This document shows, piece by piece, positions 1 through 8,736 of a stretch of 64,000 nucleotides of DNA. The notes beneath the pieces were generated by a model. It was not told the origin of the DNA. It did no database searches and saw only the letters and a list, made by a program, of their open reading frames with translations. Each line of letters begins with the position of its first letter. The first letter of the stretch is position 1. This stretch comes from Pseudomonas putida (GTDB taxonomy: Bacteria > Pseudomonadota > Gammaproteobacteria > Pseudomonadales > Pseudomonadaceae): the NCBI RefSeq assembly GCF_001941965.1, contig NZ_MKZO01000023.1, positions 1 to 64,000 of the forward strand, written 5' to 3'. Position numbers and translations under genes: made by a program.

Positions 1-88
1 GCTATCAGGCTTGGGGCCGGGGGTTGGGGTACTTCGGTTGGGGGTCGAAAGTAGGAGTGTCAGGGAGAATTTGGGGCTGCTTCGCAGC

Positions 89-159
89 CCTTCGCGGGCA
101 AGCCACGCTCCTACAAGAGCGACGCGATCGTCTGTAGGAGCGTGGCTTGCCCGCGAAGG
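89..159. repeat. REP-like inverted repeat
   Basis: A perfect 27-bp inverted repeat (89-115 and 133-159) encloses a 17-nt spacer and contains the GGGCAAGCC core typical of Pseudomonas REP elements. It lies just downstream of the outer-membrane channel gene at 184 and can fold as a 3'-end hairpin for that operon. Confidence 0.75.
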
Positions 160-183
160 ACCGCAAAGCGGTCCCAACGGATC

Positions 184-1044
184 TCAATAGAAATACGCCA
201 ACCTGAACTGCAACGAATTATCGATCTTCACCCCCTCCCGCACCGAGGTGTCGTGCATCACCTGCCCCATCACCTGCAGTTGCTTGCTGACCATGGTCGC
301 CACCGTGAACCCGACGGTGCCATTGTCTCGACTGGTGGCCAGGGTCACCCCGTCCAGCGTCTCGCGCCCGCCCCAGTTATGCCGGTAGGTCACCGCCGCA
401 TAGGTGTCCTGGGTGAAGTTGTAGCGCAGGTGGTTGTGCAACTGCAGCAGCGTGTCCTTCTTTGCATCGGTCGAACGCTGGTCCTGGTAGAACTCGGCCT
501 CGGCAATCACATCCCAGGTGATCCTGTCCGTCAGGCCCTTGATGTAGCCGACCTGGAAATCCACGGCCCAGCGGTTGTTGCTGAGGGCAAAGCCTTCGTT
601 CTTGTCGCTGCCGGTCGGCGCAGTGAAGAACACCGACCAGCCGAGGTGCTCGTTGCGTTCCAGGTCGCCGATGGTCCACAGCGTGCCGCCGAAGGTGATA
701 TCGCCCAGGCCGGAATTCTTCGTGTGGGTCGCGCCGATATCCTGCTGGCCGAAGGGAATGACGATCTGCGGATCCCAGGTGTAGCCGGTGCCGAAGAAGT
801 CGGTGAAGTGGATCAGACGCAGCACACCCACGGTCATGTCCAGGTCGAGGTCGTCGGCGACCTTCTTGCCGCCGGAGTAGACCTTGTCGCCCCGCGGATT
901 CTGCTGGTACAGCACCACCACGTCGGTGCCCTTGGGCAGCGCGGTGTAGTCGCCGGGATCGGGTTTGACGTCTGCCAGGACCGTCAAGGAAGTGCCGAAC
1001 AGTGCGAGGCCGGCCGTGAGGGCCGAGGCGTTGAAGGTCTTCAT
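184..1044 (-). CDS. MetA-type outer membrane channel
   Basis: A 286-residue secreted protein with a signal peptide of about 24 residues ending near VLAD. The body alternates short beta strands and ends in an aromatic residue (AYFY), as outer-membrane barrels do. The pattern fits the 'MetA-pathway of phenol degradation' transporter family (PF13557), whose members are thought to pass hydrophobic substrates across the outer membrane. It lies 83 bp downstream of the first quinohemoprotein dehydrogenase on the same strand, probably in one operon, so it may bring in the alcohol or related compound. The substrate is unknown. The family call is from overall pattern and context. Confidence 0.65.
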   Translation of the reverse strand: MKTFNASALTAGLALFGTSLTVLADVKPDPGDYTALPKGTDVVVLYQQNPRGDKVYSGGKKVADDLDLDMTVGVLRLIHFTDFFGTGYTWDPQIVIPFGQQDIGATHTKNSGLGDITFGGTLWTIGDLERNEHLGWSVFFTAPTGSDKNEGFALSNNRWAVDFQVGYIKGLTDRITWDVIAEAEFYQDQRSTDAKKDTLLQLHNHLRYNFTQDTYAAVTYRHNWGGRETLDGVTLATSRDNGTVGFTVATMVSKQLQVMGQVMHDTSVREGVKIDNSLQFRLAYFY

Positions 1045-1088
1045 GGTGAACTCTCGTTGTTGTTTTTGTTGGCGTGCAGAGCCCCGGA

Positions 1089-1108
1089 CGACCCCGTTTC
1101 CGGGGTCG
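1089..1108 (-). other. intercistronic hairpin
   Basis: An 8-bp perfect stem (1089-1096 with 1101-1108) with a 4-nt loop lies between the dehydrogenase stop and the channel gene. There is no U-tract on the minus strand, so it is more likely an mRNA-stabilising or processing hairpin than a terminator. Confidence 0.4.
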
Positions 1109-1127
1109 CCTGGTTAATGAACCGGAC

Positions 1128-3245
1128 TCAGTTGGCGGCGTTGGCCTTCAGATCGGCCTGAAGGTCATGGGTGCGCTTGACCAGGTACTGACGGATCAGC
1201 TCCATGTCCTGCGGCTTGAGGATGTCGGAGAAATTCGGCATGCCGCGGTAGATCAGGGCGCCGCTGACGAAGGCCGGGAAGGCTTCGTGCTTCTCTTTCG
1301 TCAGGTAGCGCAGGTCCGGAACGACCCCGCCCGCCACCGCGTTAAGGCCATGGCAACCTGCACACAGGCCGTTGAACATATTGCGCGCCTGCACCAGTTG
1401 CTCCGGGGTAGCCGTGAGCTTCAGCTCGGCATTGGGGAATACCGGGGCCGCTTTCGGCGGCGGCAGTTCACCCTTGGCCCCCAGCTTGAAGGCGATGATC
1501 CGCGACTCGGACTGGACCTTGGCCTTGTTGGTCAGCGAGCCGGTCAGCAACGGCAGGATCCCGCCCCAGCCGACGGAGAAGGCCACGTACTGGTCCTTGC
1601 CCACGGTGTAGGTGATCGGTCCGGCCATGACCCCGGAGTTGGCCCGGTGCTCCCAGAGTTTCTCGCCCTTGTCGGCGCTGTAGGCCACCACCCGCCCGTC
1701 CGCCGTGCCCTGGAACACCAGGTTGCCAGCAGTGCTCAGGGTGCCGCCGTTGCCGGCGCTGGCGTATTCCTGCTTCCAGGCCGGGGCCTGCCTGACCGGG
1801 TCCCAGGCGATCAGTTCGCCGGTCCACGCATCGCGGATCTGCTTGAAGGTCTTCGGGTCTTCCGGCAGATCCGGTACGTCGAGGCCGAAATTGAGCACCG
1901 ATTTGTTCGGGAAGAACATCGGCTCTTTCGCCGCCTTCAGCTCGGCCAGGGTGTGCTGGGCCGGGATGTAGACGTAGCCGGTTTTCGGGCTGTAGGACAT
2001 CGGGTGCCAGTTATGCCCACCGAGGAAGCTCGGCTGTACGACCTTGGGCTCATTGGAGTAGTCCGCCGCACCGGTCAGCACCGGGCGGCCGGTCTTCAGG
2101 TCGATCTCGCTGGCCCAGTTCACTGGCACGTAGTTCTTCGCCGACAGCAGCTTGCCGTTGGTGCGGTCGAGCACGTAGAAGAAGCCGTTCTTCGGCGCCT
2201 GCATCAGGACCTTGCGCACCTGCCCGTCGACCTTGATGTCGGCGAGGATGATGTGCTGGGTCGCGGTGTAGTCCCAACGGTCCTGCGGGGTGACCTGGTA
2301 ATGCCAGACGTATTCACCGGTGTCCGGACGCAGGGCGAGGATCGACGAGACGAACAGGTTGTCGCCCTTGCCCTGGCTGCGGAACTGGTAGTTCCACGGC
2401 GAGCCGTTGCCGGTGCCGATGTACAGCAGGTCCAGGTCCGGGTCGTAGGCCATGGAGTCCCAGGCCGTACCGCCACCGCCCCATTTCACCCAGCCGTCGC
2501 CGGTCCAGGTCTTCATGGCCATGGCCATGGCGGGGTTTTCCGGTGGCCGCTTGGGGTCGCCCGGCACGGTGTAGAAACGCCAGGCTTGCTTGCCGGTCTC
2601 GGCATCGTAGGCAGTGACGTAGCCACGCACGCCGAACTCGGCGCCACCGTTGCCGATCAGTACCTTGCCCTTGACGATGCGCGGCGCACCGGTGATGGAG
2701 TAGCTCTTGCTGCGATCGATGATGGTGTCCACCGACCAGGCTTCCTTGCCGGTCGCCGCGTCGAGAGCGATCAGGCGGCCGTCGAAGCTGCCGACATAGA
2801 CCTTGCCATTCCACACCGCGACACCGCGGTTGACCGGGCCGCAGCAGCCCTGGCTGAGGTTCTCCGGCGGCACATGGGGGTCGTATTTCCAGAGCATCTC
2901 GCCGGTCGCCGCATTCATCGCATAGACAATGCTGAACGCGCCTGTGGTGTACATCACCCCATCGACCACGATAGGCGTGGCTTCGGTACCGCTGTCGATG
3001 TCCAGGCGGGTGGTCCAGGCCATGCCGAGCTGGCCGACGTTCTTGTCGTTCACGGCATCCAGCGGGCTGTAGCGCTGTTCGTCGTAGGTACGACCGTGGC
3101 TCATCCAGTTGCCGGGATCGAGGTTGGCGTTGGTCAGGCGCTTCGCATCGACCTGCGCGGGCGCGGGAAGCGGGCTGTCGGCCGCCACGGCATGCAGGGT
3201 CGACAGCAGCAAGGGCAGACCCGCCAGGAGAAAGAGGGTTTTCAT
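1128..3245 (-). CDS. PQQ quinohemoprotein alcohol dehydrogenase (copy 1)
   Basis: A 705-residue periplasmic enzyme that oxidises an alcohol to an aldehyde with PQQ and passes electrons to its own heme c. I start it at the ATG at 3245, which gives a clean Sec signal peptide (MKTLFLLAG...AVAA); the in-frame upstream start adds eight unlikely residues. The propeller domain carries the vicinal disulfide of this family (CC at 134-135 in QGCCGP) and the NGGAEFGVRG segment. The C-terminal cytochrome c domain has CAGCH at 628-632 and a GMPNF methionine ligand. The domain order matches type II (heme-containing) alcohol dehydrogenases such as Qed/butanol dehydrogenases. Substrate preference cannot be read from sequence. 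Confidence 0.9.
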   Translation of the reverse strand: MKTLFLLAGLPLLLSTLHAVAADSPLPAPAQVDAKRLTNANLDPGNWMSHGRTYDEQRYSPLDAVNDKNVGQLGMAWTTRLDIDSGTEATPIVVDGVMYTTGAFSIVYAMNAATGEMLWKYDPHVPPENLSQGCCGPVNRGVAVWNGKVYVGSFDGRLIALDAATGKEAWSVDTIIDRSKSYSITGAPRIVKGKVLIGNGGAEFGVRGYVTAYDAETGKQAWRFYTVPGDPKRPPENPAMAMAMKTWTGDGWVKWGGGGTAWDSMAYDPDLDLLYIGTGNGSPWNYQFRSQGKGDNLFVSSILALRPDTGEYVWHYQVTPQDRWDYTATQHIILADIKVDGQVRKVLMQAPKNGFFYVLDRTNGKLLSAKNYVPVNWASEIDLKTGRPVLTGAADYSNEPKVVQPSFLGGHNWHPMSYSPKTGYVYIPAQHTLAELKAAKEPMFFPNKSVLNFGLDVPDLPEDPKTFKQIRDAWTGELIAWDPVRQAPAWKQEYASAGNGGTLSTAGNLVFQGTADGRVVAYSADKGEKLWEHRANSGVMAGPITYTVGKDQYVAFSVGWGGILPLLTGSLTNKAKVQSESRIIAFKLGAKGELPPPKAAPVFPNAELKLTATPEQLVQARNMFNGLCAGCHGLNAVAGGVVPDLRYLTKEKHEAFPAFVSGALIYRGMPNFSDILKPQDMELIRQYLVKRTHDLQADLKANAAN

Positions 3246-3384
3246 GTGTTTCGGACTCCAGCGACACATTTATTGTTGTTATGCGCCCGCGGGACAGGCT
3301 GCCCCCGCAGGTCACGCAATAGCAGGCGTTGCGCTACGTAGAGGTATTAGAGGTTTTGCCGCGGGGCGGTGCTTGACTGACACC

Positions 3385-3414
3385 GCCAATGCAGTTGGCA
3401 TTTCCTGCCAATGC
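3385..3414. promoter_or_regulatory. candidate AraC-type operator
   Basis: GCCAATGC occurs at 3385-3392 and again at 3407-3414, exactly 22 bp apart, with an inverted TTGGC (3395-3399) between them. Two helical turns between half-sites is typical of AraC-family activators. The site touches the end of the araC-type gene and is about 140 bp upstream of the dehydrogenase start at 3245. Confidence 0.4.
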
Positions 3415-4347
3415 TCAGACCTGGAAGGCGTGGGCCCGGTAGTCGCGGGGCGAGACTTCGAACTGCCGCTTGAACGCCCGGCTGAAGTGGGCGACATCGA
3501 CGAAGCCCCACTTGAAGGCGATCTGGGTGATCGACTGGCTACGCAAAGTGTGGCAGCACAGGTCATGGGCCACTTTGGTGAGGCGGGTGCGCAGGATGTA
3601 GCGCGAGACACTCTCGCCGTGTTCTTCGAACAAGCGGTACAGACTGCGCACCGAGGTGTGCAACTGATCCGCCAGGTACGCAGGACCGAGGTCGATGTCC
3701 TGCAGGGATTCATCCACCAGGCGCAGCGCCGTGGCGAACAGGCTGTTGCTCTCCAGCAAATGCCCCTCGCCCTGCGTCTGCCCGGACATCGCCGGCAGCA
3801 CCAGGGACACCAGGGCATTCTGGATCGCCTGGCCGTCATCACCGTTGGCCGCGCCATCGCCGAGCATGCCGATCGACTGCACCAGCGAACGCACCATGCG
3901 GCTCGAGACGTTGTTGCGCGACAGCTTGCCGAACAGGTTATCGCCCTTGAACTGGCGGGTGACGATATCCCGCGACAGGTGCACGGAGATATTTTCCACC
4001 AGGCCCAGGGGCTCGATCTCGAACAGCCGCGCCGAGTCCACCAGGGCGATGTCTTCCGGACCCAGTTCGACTTCCATGCCGGCCTGGCGAATGCGCTGGC
4101 GACCGCTGCGCTGGTAGATCAGGAAGCAATGGCTGTCGTCGCTGTCGACGCCTATCAGCTCGCGGCTGATCAGGCGGGCGTTGGTGCGGATGTGGGCGGT
4201 GTCGAGGGCGCCGATGGTCTGGCTGTGGATCTCGCCGATGAAATGACGGGTCAGGCTGGAAGGCAGCGTACTGAAATTACCGCAGATACTGCGCAGGGAC
4301 TGACACCAGCGTTCGAAGCCGATCTGCTCGCTCGATGACAGGAACAT
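3415..4347 (-). CDS. AraC-family transcriptional regulator
   Basis: A 310-residue regulator. The last 100 residues or so form the two-helix-turn-helix AraC DNA-binding domain: the first helix pair lies around SVRSLYRLFEEHGESVSRY, and the C-terminal signature is ITQIAFKWGF..AHFSRAFKRQFEVSPRDYR. The N-terminal 200 residues resemble the AraC_binding_2-type sensing domain. A GGAGG ribosome site precedes the ATG at 4347. It sits upstream of, and in the same direction as, the first quinohemoprotein dehydrogenase with a 169-bp gap, so it probably controls that operon. The effector is unknown. Confidence 0.85.
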   Translation of the reverse strand: MFLSSSEQIGFERWCQSLRSICGNFSTLPSSLTRHFIGEIHSQTIGALDTAHIRTNARLISRELIGVDSDDSHCFLIYQRSGRQRIRQAGMEVELGPEDIALVDSARLFEIEPLGLVENISVHLSRDIVTRQFKGDNLFGKLSRNNVSSRMVRSLVQSIGMLGDGAANGDDGQAIQNALVSLVLPAMSGQTQGEGHLLESNSLFATALRLVDESLQDIDLGPAYLADQLHTSVRSLYRLFEEHGESVSRYILRTRLTKVAHDLCCHTLRSQSITQIAFKWGFVDVAHFSRAFKRQFEVSPRDYRAHAFQV

Positions 4348-4656
4348 GGCATCCTCCGATCTTGTTATTTAATTAACATATTATCTAATTTCGAAGAGAT
4401 CAAGCCGCGTAGCGACACCACTTTAAACCATGAGAACCTCAAAAAGTATCATATCGAATAGTGGCGACTGGACCTTCATCGGCAAGGGAGCGCGCCCCTC
4501 CCCGGCCGTGACAACGGCTCTGCGCCGGTTTTTGTCTCTCAAGCCGCGCTTCGGCCAACCGATAAACTTTGCACGCGCATGGAAAGGCGTGGCGAATTCG
4601 CGCAAGCTCATGCACCGGATCTGCAACCTCAACCCTCGGTACTCAAGGAGACAAGC
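4348..4656. other. divergent intergenic region
   Basis: This 309-bp gap separates the divergent AraC-type gene and the unknown gene at 4657. The part next to the AraC gene (about 4360-4400) is strikingly AT-rich and probably carries its promoter. An AAGGAG ribosome site at 4645-4650 serves the gene at 4657. I see no RNA gene. Confidence 0.5.
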
Positions 4657-5094
4657 ATGGCTGGCGAGCTTTATATCGAGTCCATCAGCAGTGACGACGT
4701 GGAAAACCTGGTCAGGCTGGGCGGGAGCCTGATCGAGTCGGTGTTCCACTCCGACAAGAGCGACATGGCGGTGCTCCAGACCCGCGCGGCCCTGGCGGCT
4801 GGCGCGCAGAACCGCCGGGACCTGCCGGCGCACTGCTACATCCGCTTCGAGCGCAACAACACCACGCAGACGGACGTCCTGCGGATGAGCAGGATCCTCG
4901 ACCTGACCTCGCGTCCACCGGTCATCGTCTCGACACGAGCGGCGTTTGCCGGCTGGGCCGGGCTCACCGACCTGCAAAAGGCGCAACTGCTCTGGGCAGA
5001 ACTGGCCAACGCCGCCGTCACCCTGGAGTTCTACAAGGTCGGTTTTTCGAGCGTGAAAACCCACTACCCGAAGTTCACCATGGTCCCCCAGTAA
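4657..5094 (+). CDS. hypothetical protein
   Basis: A 145-residue protein of unknown function. I chose the ATG at 4657 because AAGGAG lies 7 nt upstream; a longer in-frame start at 4579 has no ribosome site. There is no signal peptide and no obvious membrane segment, and the sequence is compatible with a small soluble alpha/beta protein. It is divergent from the AraC-type gene and precedes the sigma-54 activator, so a link to the alcohol locus is possible but unsupported. The long overlapping frame on the other strand looks like a shadow. Confidence 0.65.
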   Translation: MAGELYIESISSDDVENLVRLGGSLIESVFHSDKSDMAVLQTRAALAAGAQNRRDLPAHCYIRFERNNTTQTDVLRMSRILDLTSRPPVIVSTRAAFAGWAGLTDLQKAQLLWAELANAAVTLEFYKVGFSSVKTHYPKFTMVPQ

Positions 5095-5132
5095 AACGTC
5101 CGAATAAACGGTTCGAACAGGTTTGACGATTT

Positions 5133-5156
5133 CGGCCCCGCCCACGGGCGGGGCCG
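5133..5156. terminator. possible terminator hairpin
   Basis: An 11-bp perfect GC-rich inverted repeat (5133-5143 with 5146-5156) lies 38 bp after the stop of the gene at 4657. The 2-nt centre means the inner pairs open in RNA. There is no U-tract, so termination is uncertain. Confidence 0.35.
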
Positions 5157-5275
5157 GCATGGCACTGTTGCGCATCAGCGGCTATCTTAGGTGCCGTAAC
5201 GGCCACGGCCGGTTGCATCCATAACAAGATCGCCGTGCCTGCCTTCGCGCAGCAGCACGCCACACGGAGCCGTTC

Positions 5276-7168
5276 ATGACCCGGCATAGCGCGCAGCCTC
5301 ACCCAAGCGAACTCGCGGCCTTCGTCAACGAGCATTTCCCGCAGCGCCGGATACGTCCGGACGGGGTCATCGCCCAGTCCTGGTATCGCAGTGTCGTGCA
5401 ACACCACCTCGACCCGGCTACCGCTACCCGCCTGGACATCCTCTGCGCCGAGGACATCCGCCGCCACCAGCAGCAACACCAGGAGTACCTCGACATTGCC
5501 AGCCAGGGCGTCAGCGGCCTGGCCCGGCGCGTGGTGCCGGCCGGCTTCGCGGTGCTGCTCAGCGATGAGCACGGCATCACCCTCGACGCCCGCCTGCCCA
5601 GCGCACACACCCCCTACAGCCGCTCGGGCCTGGTGGTCGGCGCGCGCTGGGACGAGTCCATCGCCGGCACCAACGGCATTGGCACCACCCTGGCCGCAGC
5701 CGAGCCACTGATCATCCATCGCCAGGAACACTTCCTCGATGCCAATGCCCGCCTGAGCTGTTCCGTGGCGCCGATCTTCGATGCCCAGGGCCTGTTGCGC
5801 GGCTGCCTGAACGCCACCTGCCTGAACAACGACGGCCCCAAGGAAAGCCAGTACCTGACCCTGCAACTGGTGATCCTCTACGCGCGCCTGATCGAGAACG
5901 CGCATTTCCGCCAGAGCTATCGGGACCGCCTCACCCTCTCGCTCAAGCCCATCGACGAGATCGCCGACCTGGCCAACGAGCAATTGCTGGCCCTGGATGA
6001 CAGTGGCCGGGTAATCGGCGCCAACCGCGCAGCCTTTGTCGCTCACCACCAGCCGGCGGGCCGCACGTTGCCGGGCAGCCTGATCGACCAGTTGCTGCCG
6101 ATGGGCGTCGATGAGTTGTTGCGTCTGACCAACGGCGGCGCCCGCGGCCTGCGCTTGCGTGCACTGCATGACGATGCGCTGCTGGACCTGAGCCTGCGCA
6201 TTCCCTCGGCCCAGCACCGGCCAACGCCTGCGCCGGCAAAAGTACAGCCACCGCGCCACCCGGACCTGGAACGGCTGGCCGGCGCCGACCCGACCCTGCA
6301 ACAGGCCGTGCGCCGCCTGCGCAAGGTCATCGACAAGGACATCGCCATCCTGATTACCGGCGAGACCGGTACCGGCAAGGAGGCCTTTGCCCGGGCCATC
6401 CACCAGGCCAGTGCACGCCGGGCCGGGCCTTTTGTCGCGCTCAACTGCGCGGCGATCCCGGAGAGCCTGATCGAGAGCGAGCTGTTCGGCTACCGCGGCG
6501 GAAGTTTTACCGGCGCCGAGAAAAAGGGCATGAAGGGCAAGCTGGAACTGGCCAATGGCGGCACGCTGTTTCTCGACGAGATCGGCGACATGCCGGCCCA
6601 CCTGCAAACGCGCCTGCTGCGGGTGCTGGCCGAACGCGAGATCAGCCCGATCGGTGCTCCGGCGCCTGTGCCGCTGGATATCCAGGTGGTCTGTGCGACC
6701 CACCAGGATCTGCAGGCGATGCTGCGCGACAAAGGGTTTCGCGAAGACCTGTTCTACCGCCTCAACGGCATGCACCTGCGCCTGCCGCCGCTGCGCGAGC
6801 GCAGTGACCGTGGGCAGTTGCTGGACGAGCTGGTTGCGGCACAGGGCGTGCGGATGACCGCCGAGGCGCGGCAGAGCCTGCTCGATGCGCCGTGGCCCGG
6901 GAATGTCCGGCAGTTGCTCAATGCCCTGCGCTATGCAGTGGCACTGGCGGAGGATGGGTGTATCGAGGTGGAGTGTCTGCCGGAGGAATTGCTGCGGGGC
7001 AGTCCTGCGCCGTCAGGCAGCGACCCGGAAGGCTCGAGCCTGGTGGCCGTGCTGCGGCGGCATCGGTGGAATATCAGTGCAGCAGCGACCGAGCTGGGTG
7101 TGGCGCGGTCGACGCTGTATCGGCAGATGAAAAAGCAGGGGTTGGTACAGCCCAATGACCGGCTTTGA
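5276..7168 (+). CDS. sigma-54 activator, AcoR-like
   Basis: A 630-residue bacterial enhancer-binding protein. An N-terminal sensory region with a GAF-like part (about 60-200) precedes the AAA+ domain. That domain carries Walker A GETGTGKE near residue 361, the sigma-54 contact loop as GSFTGA near 408 (a common variant of GAFTGA), and Walker B GGTLFLDEIGD. A Fis-type helix-turn-helix (WNISAAATELGVARSTLYRQ) ends the protein. The architecture matches AcoR-type activators of alcohol, acetoin and aldehyde catabolism. It converges on aldA, and the quinohemoprotein-aldA operon has a strong sigma-54 promoter, so that operon is its likely target. Confidence 0.88.
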   Translation: MTRHSAQPHPSELAAFVNEHFPQRRIRPDGVIAQSWYRSVVQHHLDPATATRLDILCAEDIRRHQQQHQEYLDIASQGVSGLARRVVPAGFAVLLSDEHGITLDARLPSAHTPYSRSGLVVGARWDESIAGTNGIGTTLAAAEPLIIHRQEHFLDANARLSCSVAPIFDAQGLLRGCLNATCLNNDGPKESQYLTLQLVILYARLIENAHFRQSYRDRLTLSLKPIDEIADLANEQLLALDDSGRVIGANRAAFVAHHQPAGRTLPGSLIDQLLPMGVDELLRLTNGGARGLRLRALHDDALLDLSLRIPSAQHRPTPAPAKVQPPRHPDLERLAGADPTLQQAVRRLRKVIDKDIAILITGETGTGKEAFARAIHQASARRAGPFVALNCAAIPESLIESELFGYRGGSFTGAEKKGMKGKLELANGGTLFLDEIGDMPAHLQTRLLRVLAEREISPIGAPAPVPLDIQVVCATHQDLQAMLRDKGFREDLFYRLNGMHLRLPPLRERSDRGQLLDELVAAQGVRMTAEARQSLLDAPWPGNVRQLLNALRYAVALAEDGCIEVECLPEELLRGSPAPSGSDPEGSSLVAVLRRHRWNISAAATELGVARSTLYRQMKKQGLVQPNDRL

Positions 7169-7169
7169 A

Positions 7170-7264
7170 GCTGATGGCCTCATCGCTGGCAAGCCAGCTC
7201 CCACAGGGTCTGCGGTGGATGCGATCCCTGTGGGAGCTGGCTTGCCAGCGATGAGGCCATCAGC
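7170..7264. repeat. 39-bp perfect inverted repeat (REP pair)
   Basis: Arms 7170-7208 and 7226-7264 are perfect reverse complements of 39 bp with a 17-nt spacer. They contain the GCTGGCAAGCCAGC core common in Pseudomonas REP elements. The repeat lies between the convergent sigma-54 activator and aldA and probably serves both as a 3'-end structure. Confidence 0.8.
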
Positions 7265-7277
7265 AACAACCAGACTG

Positions 7278-8711
7278 TCAGCCCTGGATATACACCACAT
7301 GACTATGGGTGTACTCATACAACCCATGCTTGCCATCCGCCCCGCCGATCCCCGACTTGCGCGTCCCGGCATGGAAGCCCTGCATGGCTTCGAAGTTCTC
7401 CCGGTTGATGTAGGTCTCGCCAAAGTCCAGCGAACGGGTCGCCTGCAGGGCCGCACTCAGGCTGCGGGTGTAGATCGATGAAGTCAGCCCGTACTCGCTG
7501 TCATTGGACAGCGCGATGGCCTCGTCCAGGTCATCGACGATCTGGATCGGCAGCACCGGCCCGAAGATTTCCTTGCGCATGATCTCCATGTCCGCCGAGC
7601 ACCCCGCCAGCACCGTCGGCTGGTAGTGGAAGCCCTGGCCCAGGTCGGCTACCGCGCCGCCGCTGATCACCTGCGCGCCCTGCCCGCTGGCGGTACGCAC
7701 CATCTGCGCCACCTTGTCCAATGCTGCCTGGTTGATCAACGGGCCCATGTCCAGGCCGCTTTCGGCCAGCGGATCACCGTAGCGGGTCGCGGCCATGGAC
7801 GCGGCGATGCGCTCGATAAAGGCATCCGCCACCTTGCGCTCGACATACACCCGCTCGGCGCAGTTGCACACTTGCCCGGTATTGATCACCCGCGACGCGG
7901 TAATGGCCTTGACCGCCAGCTCCAGGTCAGCGTCCGCCAGCACGATGGCCGGGGCCTTGCCGCCTAGTTCCAGGTTGAGCTTGGTGATATTCGGCGCCGC
8001 CGCGGCCATGATCCGCGAGCCGGTGCCAACGCTGCCGGTAAAGCTGATCAGGTCGATGCCCGGGTGGCTGGTCAGTGCGTTGCCGACGGTAGCGCCGGTG
8101 CCACAGACCACGTTGAAGACCCCCGCCGGCAGATCGGTCTCGGCCACCAGGCGGGCGAACTCGAAGCAGTTGATCGGGGTTTCCTCGCTCGGTTTGATCA
8201 CGATGGTATTGCCGGTCAGCAGGGCCGGCGCCATCTTGCGGGCGATCAGGAAGAACGGGAAGTTCCACGGCAGGATCCCGGCCACCACGCCCAGGGGCTT
8301 GCGCAGCAGCAGGATGCTTTCGCCAGCGCGGTCGCTGCTCAGCACTTCGCCTTCCAGGCGTCGCGCCCACTCGGCCATGTAGTCGAGGTAGTCGGCGGTG
8401 AAATTCACCTCGACCCGCGCCAGCTCCAGCACCTTGCCCTGCTCGGCGGTGATGATCCGCGCCAGGCGCTCGGTGTGTTCACGGACCTTGCTGGCGATCG
8501 TCCGCAGATAGCCGGCACGCTCGATGGCCGGCCGCGCAGCCCAGGCTTTCTGGGCCTGGCGCGCGGCAGCAATGGCCTGCTCGACCTGGGCGCCGCTGCC
8601 CTGGGGCACACGGCCGAGCAACTGGCCGTTGGCCGGGTTATGCACCTCGATCAACTCGTCGCTGGGCACGAAGGCGTTGCCGATGTAGTTCTGGTAAGTG
8701 GTGTCAGTCAT
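7278..8711 (-). CDS. aldA: AldA-like aldehyde dehydrogenase
   Basis: A 477-residue NAD(P)-dependent aldehyde dehydrogenase closely resembling E. coli AldA (lactaldehyde/glycolaldehyde dehydrogenase). Shared features include GILPWNFPFFLIARKMAPAL, the catalytic glutamate in LELGGKAPA, the catalytic cysteine in GQVCNCAERV, and the FEAMQGFHAG..KSGIGGADGKHGL tail. I place the start at the ATG at 8711, with GGAGA about 10 nt upstream, rather than the GTG two codons earlier. The gene follows the second quinohemoprotein dehydrogenase after 25 bp. It therefore probably oxidises aldehyde formed by that enzyme once it reaches the cytoplasm. Confidence 0.92.
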   Translation of the reverse strand: MTDTTYQNYIGNAFVPSDELIEVHNPANGQLLGRVPQGSGAQVEQAIAAARQAQKAWAARPAIERAGYLRTIASKVREHTERLARIITAEQGKVLELARVEVNFTADYLDYMAEWARRLEGEVLSSDRAGESILLLRKPLGVVAGILPWNFPFFLIARKMAPALLTGNTIVIKPSEETPINCFEFARLVAETDLPAGVFNVVCGTGATVGNALTSHPGIDLISFTGSVGTGSRIMAAAAPNITKLNLELGGKAPAIVLADADLELAVKAITASRVINTGQVCNCAERVYVERKVADAFIERIAASMAATRYGDPLAESGLDMGPLINQAALDKVAQMVRTASGQGAQVISGGAVADLGQGFHYQPTVLAGCSADMEIMRKEIFGPVLPIQIVDDLDEAIALSNDSEYGLTSSIYTRSLSAALQATRSLDFGETYINRENFEAMQGFHAGTRKSGIGGADGKHGLYEYTHSHVVYIQG

Positions 8712-8736
8712 TTGCACGTTTCTCCATGTCGGGTGC

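Noticed and set aside
1074..3341. Long plus-strand open frame over the first dehydrogenase gene
   Set aside because: It is antisense to a gene with clear PQQ and heme motifs; its composition is typical of GC-rich shadow frames.
5133..5156. GC-rich hairpin as a firm terminator
   Set aside because: No U-tract on either strand; kept only as a low-confidence feature.
4423..5175. Minus-strand frame over the gene at 4657
   Set aside because: The plus-strand gene has a good ribosome site; the minus-strand frame has none and runs into a GC-rich hairpin.
5163..5175. TGGCAC before the sigma-54 activator as a sigma-54 promoter
   Set aside because: The -12 element is at the wrong spacing.
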